NCBI RefSeq assembly: GCF_013170825.1
Contig: NZ_CP033365.1
Coordinates: 992,001-1,056,000 of the forward strand
DNA: 64,000 nt
Source: Mesorhizobium sp. NZP2298
GTDB taxonomy: Bacteria; Pseudomonadota; Alphaproteobacteria; Rhizobiales; Rhizobiaceae
Direction: 5' to 3'
In this document: positions 16,818 to 26,593 of the stretch, piece by piece
Position numbering within the stretch: position 1 is the stretch's first letter
Layout: the number at the start of each line of letters is the position of its first letter
The notes under the pieces: generated by a model
Database searches by the model: none
The model's input: only the letters and a program-made list of their open reading frames with translations
What the model was told of the DNA's origin: nothing
Program-made: the position numbers and the translations under genes

Positions 16818-18059
16818 TTAACCAATCCCCTCCAGCCGCCTCGGCAGCCTGTTCATCGGCTTGGGTCCATCCGGCGTGATCAGGAACTGGTCTTCGAGAT
16901 TGAAGCTGGCGAGGCCGTCTATGTAGAGCGGGATCTCGAAGGCCAGCACCATGCCGGCTTCGATGACGACATCGCTCTCGGCCGCGATGAACGGCCATTG
17001 CTCCGAAAACACCGATTGCCCGACGCTGTGGCCGAAATGGCCGCGGCGGTAGGAGCGCAGGCCTTGCCGCGCCAGGCTTTCGGTGGTGACGCGGTGCACA
17101 TAAGCGAGCATGTTTCCGGGGATCAGCGCCGCCAGGCCGTCCTCGAAAGCGCGCTCGGCGATCGCATGCAGTTCGGCCTGGTCGGTGGAAGGCGGCCCGA
17201 AGATGAAATTGCGCGACATGTCGGAGGCGTAGCCGCCGACCGTGCAAACCATGTCGCATTTCAGCGGGTCGCCGGCCACGGCCCTGGCATCGGCGCCCTT
17301 GGCCCGGGCACCCAGTGTCACATATTCGGCGGTGGCGACCGGATACGACAGCCCTGCCGACGCCTCGGCGACGCCTTTCCGGTAAAGCGCCACGAGATCG
17401 GCCTGGCGCATGCCGGCCATCGCGTCCACCTGCAGACGCTCCAGCCCGGCTTCCGACAGGATGATGCCTTGCTGCAGCAGATCGATCTCGCGCTGCGCCT
17501 TGACGGCCCGCAGCCTGTCCAGGACCGGTGAACCGTCGACAATCAGGCAGTGCGGAAGCAGCGCCTGGATGGCCGCGAAATCGGCGGCCGGAATAAAGTC
17601 AAGGTCGACGCCGAGCGTCGCACGCGCCAGCCCGAAGTCGTCCAGCAGGGCCTGCAGCTGGTGCACCGAGCCGGCGAGATCGAAGGTGGCGGGCCGCGAG
17701 AAATCCGGCACGCGGCCAAGCGAGGCGAGGCCGGCCTCGATGCGTTCTGCCAGAAGACCGCGAGTGCCTGTCTCCAGTGGCGCGGTTTCGATCCAGATCG
17801 GGTGCGAACGCACAATCGCTTCAGGCGCGGCGAGCCGCAGCTGCGCGGCGTTGAAGTCCGCGACGACGACACCGATCGGCAGATCCTGCCGGGCCGGGAT
17901 GATAACGAAGCCGCTGCCGGCGCGCCGGAACAGGCCGGCCGGCCCGATCCCCGCACCGGTCGCATAATGGAAGGCCTCGGGCGCGGAGAGCACCAGCGCC
18001 CCGATACCGGCGCGTTCCATCAAATACGCGGCGCGCTGGCGGTCGACAAAGCCGGTCAT
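16818..18059 (-). CDS. M24 family metallopeptidase (Xaa-Pro aminopeptidase/creatinase-like)
   Basis: 413 residues from the ATG of MTGFVDRQRA, with GGGAGAAG upstream; 18 further in-frame codons are not needed. It has the N-terminal creatinase-like domain followed by a pita-bread catalytic domain with all five metal ligands visible: D269 and D280 (CDMVCTVGGYASD), H344 (GHFGHSVGQ), E375 (LAFEIP) and E389 (NLEDQF). It therefore looks like an active metallopeptidase rather than a metal-free creatinase. Relatives in rhizobial catabolic clusters cleave Xaa-Pro or guanidino-type compounds. It is convergent with the amidase gene and lies at the edge of the catabolic region. Confidence 0.88.
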   Translation of the reverse strand: MTGFVDRQRAAYLMERAGIGALVLSAPEAFHYATGAGIGPAGLFRRAGSGFVIIPARQDLPIGVVVADFNAAQLRLAAPEAIVRSHPIWIETAPLETGTRGLLAERIEAGLASLGRVPDFSRPATFDLAGSVHQLQALLDDFGLARATLGVDLDFIPAADFAAIQALLPHCLIVDGSPVLDRLRAVKAQREIDLLQQGIILSEAGLERLQVDAMAGMRQADLVALYRKGVAEASAGLSYPVATAEYVTLGARAKGADARAVAGDPLKCDMVCTVGGYASDMSRNFIFGPPSTDQAELHAIAERAFEDGLAALIPGNMLAYVHRVTTESLARQGLRSYRRGHFGHSVGQSVFSEQWPFIAAESDVVIEAGMVLAFEIPLYIDGLASFNLEDQFLITPDGPKPMNRLPRRLEGIG

Positions 18060-18340
18060 GTCTTCTCCCGATGTCCGAAGCGGCAACGGAGCATTGCCGG
18101 CAGCGACGATCAAGGGGCAAATACCGACCGGGCGGCAATGCCGACGAAATCGTTATTTGATCGGCTCCATCTTGGCGATGGCCGCGGTGAAGCCCGCCAG
18201 CGACGCCGGGATGGTGACCGGGTGACCGATTCCATGCCAATGGACGCTGTAGTAGCTTGCTGCCGCGCCGGATTCTTGCCCGGGCAAGGTCTTCGGGGTC
18301 CAACGCGAAGAAGCCGGCTGGCATGAGAAAGGGATGGACC

Positions 18341-19126
18341 ATGGCGGACAAGGCGGCGAACACGAAGGCTGGAAACGATGCCATGCCGCTGTTCTATTCC
18401 AGGCCCGAGGCGCTCAACCCGGCGCGGCACGGCTCGCTGGGCCTGGCCGCGCGCAGCGACTTTTCCTTCGCGCGCGCGGTGCATGCCATTCCGGTGGTGG
18501 CTTCGGAAATGCCGGCGGCGATGCGCTCCTATCCGATCGTCTTCATCGGCCCGGCCAAGGCGCCGGTGATCATCACCGGCGTGCGCCAGGGCGAGAACCT
18601 GTTCGTCGACACAGACGGCCGGTGGACCGCACCGCATTACGTCCCCGCCTATGTCCGCCGCTATCCCTTCATCCTGGCCGAGGACCCGACCACGGCGGGC
18701 CGGCTGACGCTGTGCGTGGACAGGGCAAGCGAGCGGGTCGTCGACAAGGTCCTCTCGTCGCCCCTTCGTGACGACAAGATAGCCCCCTTCTTCAACGGCG
18801 CCGAGCCGACCGAAGCGACGAGGGAGGCGCTGGCCTTCTGCAATCAGTTCCAGATCGACTTCAGGGCCACCCGCGAAATGGTCGAGAGGATCGACGCGCA
18901 TCGCCTGTTCGCGCCGCGCCAGAGCAAGGTGACGCTGGAAGGCGGCGAAACCCTCAACCTTACCGACTTCCAGGTGATCGACGAGGACGCCTTCAACAAA
19001 TTGAGCGACGAGGCCTTCCTCGACCTGAGGAAATCGGGCGCGCTCACCCTGCTCTACTGCCACCTCGCCTCGACCAACAGCTGGACCTCGCTGGTGCACC
19101 AGGCATCGCTGCGCAAGGCGGGGTGA
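18341..19126 (+). CDS. SapC family protein
   Basis: 261 residues from the ATG of MADKAANTK; an in-frame ATG at 18323 is also possible. The sequence FYSRPEALNPARHGSLGLAARSDFSFARAVHAIPVVASEM and the PIVFIGPAKAPVIITGVRQGENLFVD region are typical of the SapC family, whose founding member is tied to a surface-array secretion locus but whose biochemical role is unsettled. No signal peptide or membrane span is seen. The gene is divergent from the M24 peptidase and appears monocistronic. Confidence 0.8.
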   Translation: MADKAANTKAGNDAMPLFYSRPEALNPARHGSLGLAARSDFSFARAVHAIPVVASEMPAAMRSYPIVFIGPAKAPVIITGVRQGENLFVDTDGRWTAPHYVPAYVRRYPFILAEDPTTAGRLTLCVDRASERVVDKVLSSPLRDDKIAPFFNGAEPTEATREALAFCNQFQIDFRATREMVERIDAHRLFAPRQSKVTLEGGETLNLTDFQVIDEDAFNKLSDEAFLDLRKSGALTLLYCHLASTNSWTSLVHQASLRKAG

Positions 19127-19228
19127 GGGCGAAGAACGGCTGAGGGTACCCAGCTAGGGCCGGCTTGTCCGAAAGGTCGCGCCGACCGGGACGACCTTCA
19201 GTGAATCCGGTTCGGATACAAAGGCGGG

Positions 19229-19792
19229 CTAGGCTGCCGCCCTTCTGTCGTGCCGCCCTTCGCTGATTTCCTCGGCGAGTTTGTCGCAGAAAGCGTCGAG
19301 ATCGCCGGGATTGCGGCTGGTGACCAGCCCCTGGTCGGTGACGACCTTGCTGTCTTCCCAAAGGCCGCCAGCATTGACGACGTCGGTCTTGATCGACTTG
19401 TATGATGTGACTCTGCGGCCTTTGACAATCCCGGTTTCCACCAGGAGCCAAGGCGCATGACAGATCGCGCCGACGACCTTCTTGGCGGACCAGAATGCTT
19501 TGATGAAGTCCAGTGCCTTCTGCTCGACCCGCAGCAAATCAGGGTTAATAACGCCGCCGGGCAGAACGATCGCATCGTAGTCGTCTGCCCGCGCCTCATC
19601 CAAAGTCTTGTCCACCGGGACCTCGCGGCCCCAATCCTTGTGGTCCCAGCCTTTGATCTTGCCGCCTGCAAGCGACACGACATAGACCTCAGCGCCCGCT
19701 TCTCGCAATTTTTTCAGCGGGACTTCGAGTTCAGATTGTTCGAACCCGTTGGTCGCCAGGATAGCGACGCGCTTACCGGAAATATCCTGCAT
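19229..19792 (-). CDS. PfpI/DJ-1 family protein (type 1 glutamine amidotransferase-like)
   Basis: 187 residues starting at MQDISGKRVA, which has GGAGG eight bases upstream; an ATG four codons earlier overlaps that site. Key residues are E18 (NGFEQSE) and the nucleophile elbow C111-H112 (GAICHAPW), the pattern of PfpI/YhbO-type proteins. Members act as stress proteins, deglycases or holdases, and the annotation protease is often used. A gene-long match in size and spacing suggests an active enzyme. Upstream, a ~180-base gap separates it from tRNA-Gly. Confidence 0.88.
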   Translation of the reverse strand: MQDISGKRVAILATNGFEQSELEVPLKKLREAGAEVYVVSLAGGKIKGWDHKDWGREVPVDKTLDEARADDYDAIVLPGGVINPDLLRVEQKALDFIKAFWSAKKVVGAICHAPWLLVETGIVKGRRVTSYKSIKTDVVNAGGLWEDSKVVTDQGLVTSRNPGDLDAFCDKLAEEISEGRHDRRAAA

Positions 19793-19934
19793 GGTTTCCT
19801 CCATCGTTGGGTTGATGGAAGGCTAACGAGCCCGAGCGGGAAGCGTTCCCCGCTGTAACCTTATGTGACTTCTGAGCGGGTGTGATAGGCGCTTCGGCCA
19901 AAGGCACCCCAGCCTGCACTGGCCCAAAATGCGA

Positions 19935-19960
19935 AAAAGCCGCGGCGGACCGCGGCTTTT
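19935..19960 (-). terminator. Rho-independent terminator of tRNA-Gly
   Basis: AAAAGCCGCGG and CCGCGGCTTTT form an 11-bp perfect stem with a four-base loop. Read on the minus strand it follows the tRNA 3' end by 26 bases and is trailed by a T-run. Confidence 0.85.
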
Positions 19961-19986
19961 CGATGCTTGATTTCCCTGGAGGAAAT

Positions 19987-20061
19987 TGGAGCGGGTGAAG
20001 CGATTCGAACGCTCGACCCCAACCTTGGCAAGGTTGTGCTCTACCCCTGAGCTACACCCGC
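19987..20061 (-). tRNA. tRNA-Gly (anticodon GCC)
   Basis: The minus strand reads GCGGGTGTAGCTCAGGGGTA, then an anticodon stem with loop CTTGCCAAG, a T-arm GTTCGAATC, and an acceptor arm CACCCGC closing on GCGGGTG, with encoded TCCA at the 3' end. The length is 75 bases. Anticodon GCC reads GGC/GGU codons, the main glycine codons of this GC-rich genome. It has its own terminator just downstream. Confidence 0.95.
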
Positions 20062-20271
20062 TCACACGGCGTCTTGGCCGCAAGCCGGGCCTATATGGCT
20101 GAAGAGCGCGGCGATTGCAACAGGGAAATCGCAGCCTTTTTACAACCTCTCGAGTGATGCCGGCAAACCGCCGCGATGCGCGGATTTCATTGTGCCATCG
20201 CGCGATGGTCTTGTGTCTGACGCCTCATTGGCCGTAAACGGCGAGGCAGAAAACGGACAAAGAAGAAACCA

Positions 20272-20769
20272 ATGCCGAAGACCGAAGCCGAGCTTTTTGC
20301 CTTTCTTGCCGAACTGGGCATCGCCGTTTCGACGAAACGCCATCCGCCGCTCTATACGGTGGCCGATTCGCAGGCGCTGCGCGGCGAAATCGCCGGCGGG
20401 CACACCAAGAACCTGTTCCTGAAGGACAAGAAGGACAATTTCTTCCTGGTTACCGTCGGCGAGGACGCCGTCGTCGACCTGAAGCAGATCCACCAGCTGA
20501 TCGGCGCCGCCAGCCGTGTCTCCTTCGGCAAACCGGAGATGCTGATGGAGCTTCTGGGCGTTTCGCCGGGCGCGGTCACCGTCTTTGGCGTCATCAACGA
20601 CACGGCAAACAAGGTGAAGCTGGTGCTCGACAAGGATTTGATGGATCATGCCGTCATCAATGCGCATCCGCTGACCAATGAGGCGACGACATCGATCGCG
20701 GCGGCCGATCTCATCAGATTCGTCGAGGCAACCGGGCATGATGCTGCTATCTTGAAAGTCTCGGCATGA
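20272..20769 (+). CDS. Prolyl-tRNA deacylase (ProXp/YbaK-PrdX family)
   Basis: 165 residues. The YbaK/ProRS-associated fold is recognised from HPPLYTVADSQALRGEIAGGHTKNLFLKDKKDNFFLVTV, the catalytic-lysine region, and FGKPEMLMELLGVSPGAVTVFGVINDT with the family GxxPG-like loop. These free-standing editing proteins hydrolyse mischarged Ala-tRNA(Pro) or Cys-tRNA(Pro); this one best fits the PrdX (alanine) branch. It is followed after 84 bases by the thioredoxin-like gene in the same direction. Confidence 0.88.
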   Translation: MPKTEAELFAFLAELGIAVSTKRHPPLYTVADSQALRGEIAGGHTKNLFLKDKKDNFFLVTVGEDAVVDLKQIHQLIGAASRVSFGKPEMLMELLGVSPGAVTVFGVINDTANKVKLVLDKDLMDHAVINAHPLTNEATTSIAAADLIRFVEATGHDAAILKVSA

Positions 20770-20853
20770 TCGCCACATGGATGACGAAACCGACTTCCAA
20801 TGAAGACATTGCGCCGACCCGCGGGCCGGCGGCGCGACCGAAAGGGTGACGAG

Positions 20854-21864
20854 ATGAGCGACAACAATCCGTTTGGCGGGTCATTCGGCAGCAATGGCGG
20901 CCAGTATGCCACATCAGTACAATATGGCGGAACGGCACCCGCGCCAGCAAAGGTCGCGCTTGGCGACGCGCCGGGCGCAGCCCCTGTCACGGGCGACGTC
21001 ATCAAGGACACGACGACCGCCGCCTTCGCCGCCGACGTCATCCAGGAATCGCGCCGCCAGCCCGTGCTGGTCGATTTCTGGGCGCCATGGTGCGGGCCTT
21101 GCAAGCAGCTGACGCCGCAGCTTGAAAAGGCGGTCAGGGCCGCCGGCGGCAAGGTCAAGCTGGTCAAGATGAACATCGACGACCACCCCTCGATCGCCGG
21201 CCAGCTCGGCATCCAGTCCATTCCGGCGGTCATCGCCTTCAAGGATGGCCAGCCGGTCGACGGCTTCATGGGCGCGATCCCGGAGAGCCAGATCGCCGAA
21301 TTCATCACCAAGGTCGGCGGCAAGGGCAATGGCGCCCCGGCCGTGGCCGAGGCGCTGGCGGCAGCGACGGAAGCCCGCGACGCCGGCGACATGCAGACCG
21401 CCGCCGACATTTTTGACGCCATCCTGGCGCAGGCGCCGGAGACGGTCGAGGCGATCGCCGGGCTGGGTGACCTGCTGTTCGAGGCCGGCGACACGGAAGG
21501 CGCCGAGGCGTTGCTGGCAACAGCGCCGGACGCCAAGAAGGATGCGCCGGCGCTTGCCGCGCTGCGTGCCAAGATGGCGCTTGCCGCGCAAGCGGCGACG
21601 CTCGGCAATCCCGCCGAGTTCGAGCGGCGCCTGGCGGAAAATCCCAGGGATCATCAGGCCCGTTTCGATCTGGCCATGATCCAGAACGCCAAGGGCGAAC
21701 GCACGGCGGCGGCGGACAATCTGCTCGCCATCATCAAGGCCGACCGCGCCTGGAACGAGGATGGCGCCAGGACGCAATTGCTGCAATTCTTCGAGGCCTG
21801 GGGCATGACCGACGAGGCGACGCTGGCGGCGCGGCGCAAATTGTCGGCGCTGCTGTTTTCCTGA
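20854..21864 (+). CDS. YbbN-type thioredoxin with TPR-like C-terminal domain (co-chaperone)
   Basis: 336 residues from the ATG of MSDNNPFGGS. After a Gly/Ala-rich leader, a thioredoxin domain (residues 50-155) carries the active site W79-C80-G-P-C83-K. The rest is helical and Ala-rich, with tandem TPR-like units (AEALAAATEARDAGDMQTAADIF, RLAENPRDHQARFDLAMIQNAKG). This is the YbbN/CnoX architecture: a holdase that passes unfolded proteins to DnaK and GroEL under oxidative or heat stress. Unlike the E. coli protein it keeps the redox CxxC. It is followed by the Lon-substrate-domain gene, a conserved pairing in alphaproteobacteria. Confidence 0.92.
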   Translation: MSDNNPFGGSFGSNGGQYATSVQYGGTAPAPAKVALGDAPGAAPVTGDVIKDTTTAAFAADVIQESRRQPVLVDFWAPWCGPCKQLTPQLEKAVRAAGGKVKLVKMNIDDHPSIAGQLGIQSIPAVIAFKDGQPVDGFMGAIPESQIAEFITKVGGKGNGAPAVAEALAAATEARDAGDMQTAADIFDAILAQAPETVEAIAGLGDLLFEAGDTEGAEALLATAPDAKKDAPALAALRAKMALAAQAATLGNPAEFERRLAENPRDHQARFDLAMIQNAKGERTAAADNLLAIIKADRAWNEDGARTQLLQFFEAWGMTDEATLAARRKLSALLFS

Positions 21865-21986
21865 GCCGGCGGCTCAATCGTCGCATGGGCTTGGCGTCGG
21901 CGGTGGCCGCGCCAGATTAGGTAGCTGACTTCGGCAGGCCGATGTTCCTGTGGCGGGAGGCCGAAGAAGTCGATCGGAGGAATGAG

Positions 21987-22658
21987 GTGCAAGCGGGAAA
22001 CGCGCATTACCGGCTCGCCAAGGATCTGCCGTCGACGATCCCGATCTTTCCGCTCGAGGGGGCGCTTCTGCTGCCGGGCGGCCGTATGCCGCTCAACATC
22101 TTCGAGCCGCGCTACCTGCAAATGGTGGACGAGGCGGTCGCCGGCTCGCGGCTGATCGGCGTCATCCAGCCCCGTCTCGACGGCGCGCTGCGCGACGATG
22201 GCGAGCCGGAGCTCTGCAATGTCGGCTGCGCCGGCCGCATCATCGCTTTTTCCGAAACCGGCGACGGCCGTTACCTGATTTCGCTGCAAGGCGTGTGCCG
22301 CTTCCGCATCGCCCATGAGCTGACGGTCAAGACGCCGTTTCGCCAGGCTAAACCCGCGCCGTTCCTCGCCGATCTCGATGACGATCCGGCGGCGAACGAG
22401 ATCGATCGGCCGGCGCTGCTGAAGGCATTTCGCGCCTATCTGCAGGCAAATGACCTCGAAGCCGACTGGGAAAGCGTCAGCCGCGCCGAAAATGCCATGC
22501 TGGTCAACGCGCTGTCGATGATGGCGCCCTATGGTCCGGCCGAGAAGCAGGCGCTGCTCGAAGCGGCGGATTTGAAGACGCGCGCCGAAACGCTGATCGC
22601 CATCACCGAAATGGCGCTGGCGCGCGAGAATGAGGATTTTGGCTCGAGTCTACAGTAA
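21987..22658 (+). CDS. LON peptidase substrate-binding domain-containing protein
   Basis: 223 residues from a GTG preceded by GGAGGAATGAG; an upstream in-frame ATG at 21942 lacks a ribosome site. The product matches the N-terminal domain of Lon without AAA or protease domains: IPIFPLEGALLLPGGRMPLNIFEPRYLQMV, then RIIAFSETGDGRYLISLQGVCRFRI. The role of the stand-alone domain is unsettled; a substrate adaptor is likely. It lies between ybbN and the Trm112-like gene, the normal rhizobial order. A palindromic repeat begins at the next base after its stop. Confidence 0.9.
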   Translation: MQAGNAHYRLAKDLPSTIPIFPLEGALLLPGGRMPLNIFEPRYLQMVDEAVAGSRLIGVIQPRLDGALRDDGEPELCNVGCAGRIIAFSETGDGRYLISLQGVCRFRIAHELTVKTPFRQAKPAPFLADLDDDPAANEIDRPALLKAFRAYLQANDLEADWESVSRAENAMLVNALSMMAPYGPAEKQALLEAADLKTRAETLIAITEMALARENEDFGSSLQ

Positions 22659-22726
22659 GATGTGCCGATATTCAGGTGATGCCGGCCATTTTCGACTCGG
22701 CCTGACCTGAATCTCAACGCATGTTC
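22659..22726. repeat. Palindromic element abutting a stop codon, copy 2 (internally deleted)
   Basis: GATATTCAGGTGATGCCGGCC-type left arm and CGGCCTGACCTGAATCTCAA right arm, with only about ten bases between them. It is the same element as at 16610-16749, with the centre missing. It starts directly after the Lon-domain stop codon and forms a strong hairpin 25 bases upstream of the Trm112-like gene. Confidence 0.65.
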
Positions 22727-22751
22727 CGATAGTTGGTCAGGAGGCGACACG

Positions 22752-22994
22752 GTGGCGGCGGATGGGCGTGACGGAAAGAATTTCAATGTCGACCCCAAGT
22801 TGCTGGAGCTCCTGGCCTGCCCGCTGACCAAGGGGCCGCTGGCCTGGGATCCGGAGCGCGGCGAGTTGGTCTCGCGGGTCGCCAAGCTCGCCTATCCAGT
22901 GCGCGACGGCATTCCGATCATGCTGCCCTCCGAGGCGCGGACGCTTTCGGCGGAAGATGTGCTGGCGCCGCCGCGGCTGGGTGGGCCTTCGTAG
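22752..22994 (+). CDS. Trm112 family protein
   Basis: 80 residues from a GTG with AGGAGG seven bases upstream. [42 protein letters not shown] is the Trm112/YcaR core, where yeast homologues activate tRNA and protein methyltransferases. The bacterial proteins are short zinc-binding-like modules; only one Cys remains of the usual metal site here. It ends near a ~230-bp repeat-rich gap and is convergent with dnaE2. Confidence 0.85.
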   Translation: MAADGRDGKNFNVDPKLLELLACPLTKGPLAWDPERGELVSRVAKLAYPVRDGIPIMLPSEARTLSAEDVLAPPRLGGPS

Positions 22995-23015
22995 GAGGTG
23001 CAGAGCCGCCAGTCG

Positions 23016-23244
23016 CTTCGTCATCCCGGGGCGAAGCAGCCGCGCAGCGGCGTCGCGGAGACCCTGGGATCCATGCCTCGACGCATGTGACGTGCGAAAG
23101 CGGGCCAGAGCCGGGTGCCTTTCTTCCTACGAGTAGAGACGCTATTCTGGACCGTGGCGCTCTTTGATCGCTGTCGCGGCATGGGTCCTCGGGTCTCCGC
23201 GGCGGAGCTTCGCTCCTGCTCCGCCCGTGGGTGGTGAGGCGAAG
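23016..23244. repeat. Large dispersed palindrome, CTTCGTCATCC family, degenerate copy
   Basis: It begins CTTCGTCATCC and ends with GCTCCGCCCGTGG plus a diverged GGTGAGGCGAAGC. Inner blocks such as GCAGCCGCGCAGCGGCGTCG and GGTCTCCGCGGCGGAGCTTC correspond to blocks of the intact copy at 60614. It fills most of the gap between the Trm112-like gene and dnaE2. Confidence 0.6.
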
Positions 23245-23257
23245 CCGGCGCCGTACG

Positions 23258-26200
23258 CTACTGAAAATTCCGTCCCTTGGGCATGACCCTTTCCGCTTCT
23301 TCCGACAGTGTTGCGAGGTCCTGCCTAGCTGGCGCCGTTTGGCTGGAGCGCCCCGGCCCTCCCTCGGAGGCGTGTCGCGTGGCCGGCGCTCCGGCTCCAC
23401 TGACCTTCTCCAGAAGCACGGTCAGCCAGGGCGTCAGATCCTCGATCTTCTCGGCGACGATATGGACCACACCCGATTCCGACTGCAATTTGCCGGTGAC
23501 CTTCACGAACCGCGCACCCATGACGATGGGGCGGAAGCGGGTAAAGGTTCGCTCCCAGAAGATGACGTTGGCGACGGCCTTGTCGTCCTCAAGCGTCAGG
23601 AAGATCGCATTGCCCTTGCCGGGGCGCTGGCGCACCAGCACGAGGCCGGCAACGGAGACGCGCCTGCCGTCGCGCTGGGAAGGCAGGTTGGCATTGGGCG
23701 TGACGCCGGCGCGGTCGAGCCGTTCGCGCAGGAAGGCGACGGGATGTGCCTTCAGCGACAGGCCGAGCGAGCGGTAGTCGTGGATGACGTGTTCGCCGAG
23801 CGGCATTTTCGGCAGCTTCGTCTCGGGCTCGAGTTCGCGCAGGCGCAGCGCCGGCTGGTCGAACAGCGGCAGCTTTTCGGCCGCACTCCTGGCACCCAGC
23901 GCGCGCACCTCCCACAGCGCGGCACGGCGGTCGAGGCCGATTGAACGGAAGGCATCGGCCTGCGCCAGCCTCTCGATCTCGTCGACATCGAGGCCGGAGC
24001 GCAGCCAGACATCCCGGACGGTTTCGTAGCCTGAGCCGCGCCGCTTTGCGAAATCCTCCATGCGTTCCTTTGAAAGACCCTTGATCTGCCGGAAGCCAAG
24101 CCGCAGCGCATGATCTGTCTCGATGACACCGCGCATCTCGGCATGACGCGGCAGAATGCGGGCAGGATCGAAAGGCGCTTTTTCCAGGGTACAGTCCCAT
24201 ACGGAATAGTTGACGTCGACCTCGCGGATGTCGACGCCATGGTCGCGCGCGTCGCGTACCAATTGCGCCGGCTGGTAGAATCCCATCGGCTGCGAATTCA
24301 GGATCGCGGCGCAGAACACGTCGGGATAGAAGGTCTTGAACCAGCACGAGGCATAGACGAGCAAGGCGAAGGAGGCGGCATGGCTTTCGGGAAAGCCATA
24401 TTCGCCAAAGCCTTCGATCTGCTTGAAGCAGCGCTCGGCGAAGTCCTTGGTGTAGCCCTTGCCGACCATGCCATTGATCATGCGGTCGCGATAATTGCCG
24501 ATGGTGCCAGTGCGCTTGAAAGTGGCCATGGCGCGGCGCAGTTCATCGGCTTCGCCCGGCTTGAAGCCGCCGGCGACGATGGCGATCTTCATCGCCTGTT
24601 CCTGAAACAGCGGCACGCCAAGCGTCCTGCCGAGGATGTCTTTCAATTCCGCCTTCTGATATTCGGCCTTCTCCTTACCTTGCCGGCGGCGCAGATAGGG
24701 ATGGACCATGTCGCCCTGGATAGGGCCGGGCCGAACGATCGCCACCTCGATGACAAGGTCATAGAAATCGCGCGGCTGGAGCCTTGGCAGCATCGACATC
24801 TGCGCGCGAGACTCGATCTGGAAGACGCCGAGCGTATCGGCGCGGCAGATCATGTCGTAGACACGCCTGTCTTCCGGCGGCAAGGTGGCCAGCACATAGG
24901 GTTGGCCGTAGGGATCCCGGGCTTTTGGATAGTGCTCCGTAAGCAGAGTGAAGGCGCGCTGCAGGCAGGTCAGCATGCCGAGCGCCAGCACATCCACTTT
25001 GAGGATCTTCACCGAGTCGAGATCGTCCTTGTCCCATTCGACCATCTTGCGCTGGTCCATCGCCGTCTTGACGATGGGCACGATCTCGTCGAGGCGGTCC
25101 CTGGTGATGACGAAGCCGCCGACATGCTGGGAGAGGTGACGGGGAAAGCCCATGATCTCGTTGGCGCGTTCCATCACATGCCGCGACGTGGGGTCGCTTC
25201 GGTCAAGGCCGCCGGCGCGAGCTTCCTTCTCGCCGAGCTCCGAGGTCGACCAGCCCCAGATCGAACCGGATAATGACGCCCTGACATCCTCCGACAGCCC
25301 CATCGCCTTGGAGACCTCGCGCAGCGCCGAGCGGCCGCGATAGCTGATGACGGCGGCCGCGAGCGCGGTGCGCTTGGAGCTGTATTTGGTATAGATGTAC
25401 TGCATCACCTCTTCGCGTCGTTCATGCTCGAAGTCGACGTCGATGTCGGGCGGTTCATTCCTTTCTTCGGAAATGAAACGCTCGAACAGCGTATCGATCT
25501 TGTCCGGCCCCACCTCGGTGATGCCGATACAGAAGCAGATGATGGAATTGGCGGCAGATCCACGGCCCTGGCAGAGGATATTCTGGCTGCGGGCGAATTT
25601 GATGATGTCGTAGACGGTCAGGAAATAGCGGGCGTAATTCAGCCGCTCGATCAGAGCGAGCTCTTCCTGAATGCGTTTTATGACGCTGGTGGGGACACCG
25701 CCCGGGAAGCGCTTGGCCGCGCCTTCTCGCGCCAGCCTTTCCAGCTCGGCCTGCGGGCCAAGGCCCGATTCCGTCGGCTCGTCGGGGTAGTTGTACTGGA
25801 GGTCGCTGAGCGAGAAGGTCAGCTCCTCCCCGAAACGCAGCGTCTCGGCCAGCGCTTGCGGGTGCCTGCGGAACAGACGCGCCATCTCCAGCGGCGGCTT
25901 CAGGTGACGCTCGGCGTTGGCGGTGAGCTCAAGGCCGACCTCGGCGACGGCCGTGTTGAGGCGGATCGCGGTCAGCACGTCCTGCAGCGGGCGTCGTTCG
26001 GCTGTGTGGTAGAGGACATCGTTGGTCGCCATCAGCGGGATGCCGGCACTCTCTGCCAACGCCGCCGCCTGCTCGATCCGGAAACGGTCATTGCCGGCAT
26101 AACAGGGCGAGACGCCAAGCCGCAGGGCTTGGCCGAAGCGATCCTTGAGCTGGCGAAGCAGGGCAAGACCGCCTTGCGCGTCCGCTACCAGATCGGGCAG

Positions 26201-26593
26201 GACCGCCAGCGACATCAGGTCCCCCCATTCCAGGAGGTCGCCGCGCTGGAGAAGCGTGGCGCCCTTTTCGGTCTCGTCACGCAGATTGGCCTGGGTGAGC
26301 ATGCGGCACAGATGCCCCCAGCCCGCACGGTTCCGGGGATAGGCGAGAATGTCCGGCGTGCCGTCGCCGAAAACCAGCCGGCAGCCGGGGTGATAGGAGA
26401 GTTTTTCGACCTTGGCCTGCTGCCAGGCGCGCACCACGCCGGCAACCGTGTTGCGGTCGGCAAGGCCGATCGCGGAGAATCCCAGGAGCTTGGCCGCGAC
26501 CACCAGTTCCTCCGGCTTGGAGGCGCCGCGCAGGAAGGAGAAATTCGACTGGATGCCGAACTCGGCATAGGGAATGACGGTCAGCGCATTCAT
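23258..26593 (-). CDS. dnaE2: Error-prone DNA polymerase ImuC/DnaE2
   Basis: 1111 residues, normal for DnaE2. It starts with [17 protein letters not shown], the PHP domain signature. The polymerase part includes [21 protein letters not shown] and [15 protein letters not shown] with the catalytic acidic cluster, followed by helix-hairpin-helix and OB-fold regions. It lacks the extra C-terminal parts of replicative DnaE. ATG overlaps the imuB stop (ATGA), so it is the last gene of imuA-imuB-dnaE2. This mutasome carries out damage-induced translesion synthesis and is the main source of SOS mutagenesis in many alphaproteobacteria. Confidence 0.96.
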   Translation of the reverse strand: MNALTVIPYAEFGIQSNFSFLRGASKPEELVVAAKLLGFSAIGLADRNTVAGVVRAWQQAKVEKLSYHPGCRLVFGDGTPDILAYPRNRAGWGHLCRMLTQANLRDETEKGATLLQRGDLLEWGDLMSLAVLPDLVADAQGGLALLRQLKDRFGQALRLGVSPCYAGNDRFRIEQAAALAESAGIPLMATNDVLYHTAERRPLQDVLTAIRLNTAVAEVGLELTANAERHLKPPLEMARLFRRHPQALAETLRFGEELTFSLSDLQYNYPDEPTESGLGPQAELERLAREGAAKRFPGGVPTSVIKRIQEELALIERLNYARYFLTVYDIIKFARSQNILCQGRGSAANSIICFCIGITEVGPDKIDTLFERFISEERNEPPDIDVDFEHERREEVMQYIYTKYSSKRTALAAAVISYRGRSALREVSKAMGLSEDVRASLSGSIWGWSTSELGEKEARAGGLDRSDPTSRHVMERANEIMGFPRHLSQHVGGFVITRDRLDEIVPIVKTAMDQRKMVEWDKDDLDSVKILKVDVLALGMLTCLQRAFTLLTEHYPKARDPYGQPYVLATLPPEDRRVYDMICRADTLGVFQIESRAQMSMLPRLQPRDFYDLVIEVAIVRPGPIQGDMVHPYLRRRQGKEKAEYQKAELKDILGRTLGVPLFQEQAMKIAIVAGGFKPGEADELRRAMATFKRTGTIGNYRDRMINGMVGKGYTKDFAERCFKQIEGFGEYGFPESHAASFALLVYASCWFKTFYPDVFCAAILNSQPMGFYQPAQLVRDARDHGVDIREVDVNYSVWDCTLEKAPFDPARILPRHAEMRGVIETDHALRLGFRQIKGLSKERMEDFAKRRGSGYETVRDVWLRSGLDVDEIERLAQADAFRSIGLDRRAALWEVRALGARSAAEKLPLFDQPALRLRELEPETKLPKMPLGEHVIHDYRSLGLSLKAHPVAFLRERLDRAGVTPNANLPSQRDGRRVSVAGLVLVRQRPGKGNAIFLTLEDDKAVANVIFWERTFTRFRPIVMGARFVKVTGKLQSESGVVHIVAEKIEDLTPWLTVLLEKVSGAGAPATRHASEGGPGRSSQTAPARQDLATLSEEAERVMPKGRNFQ

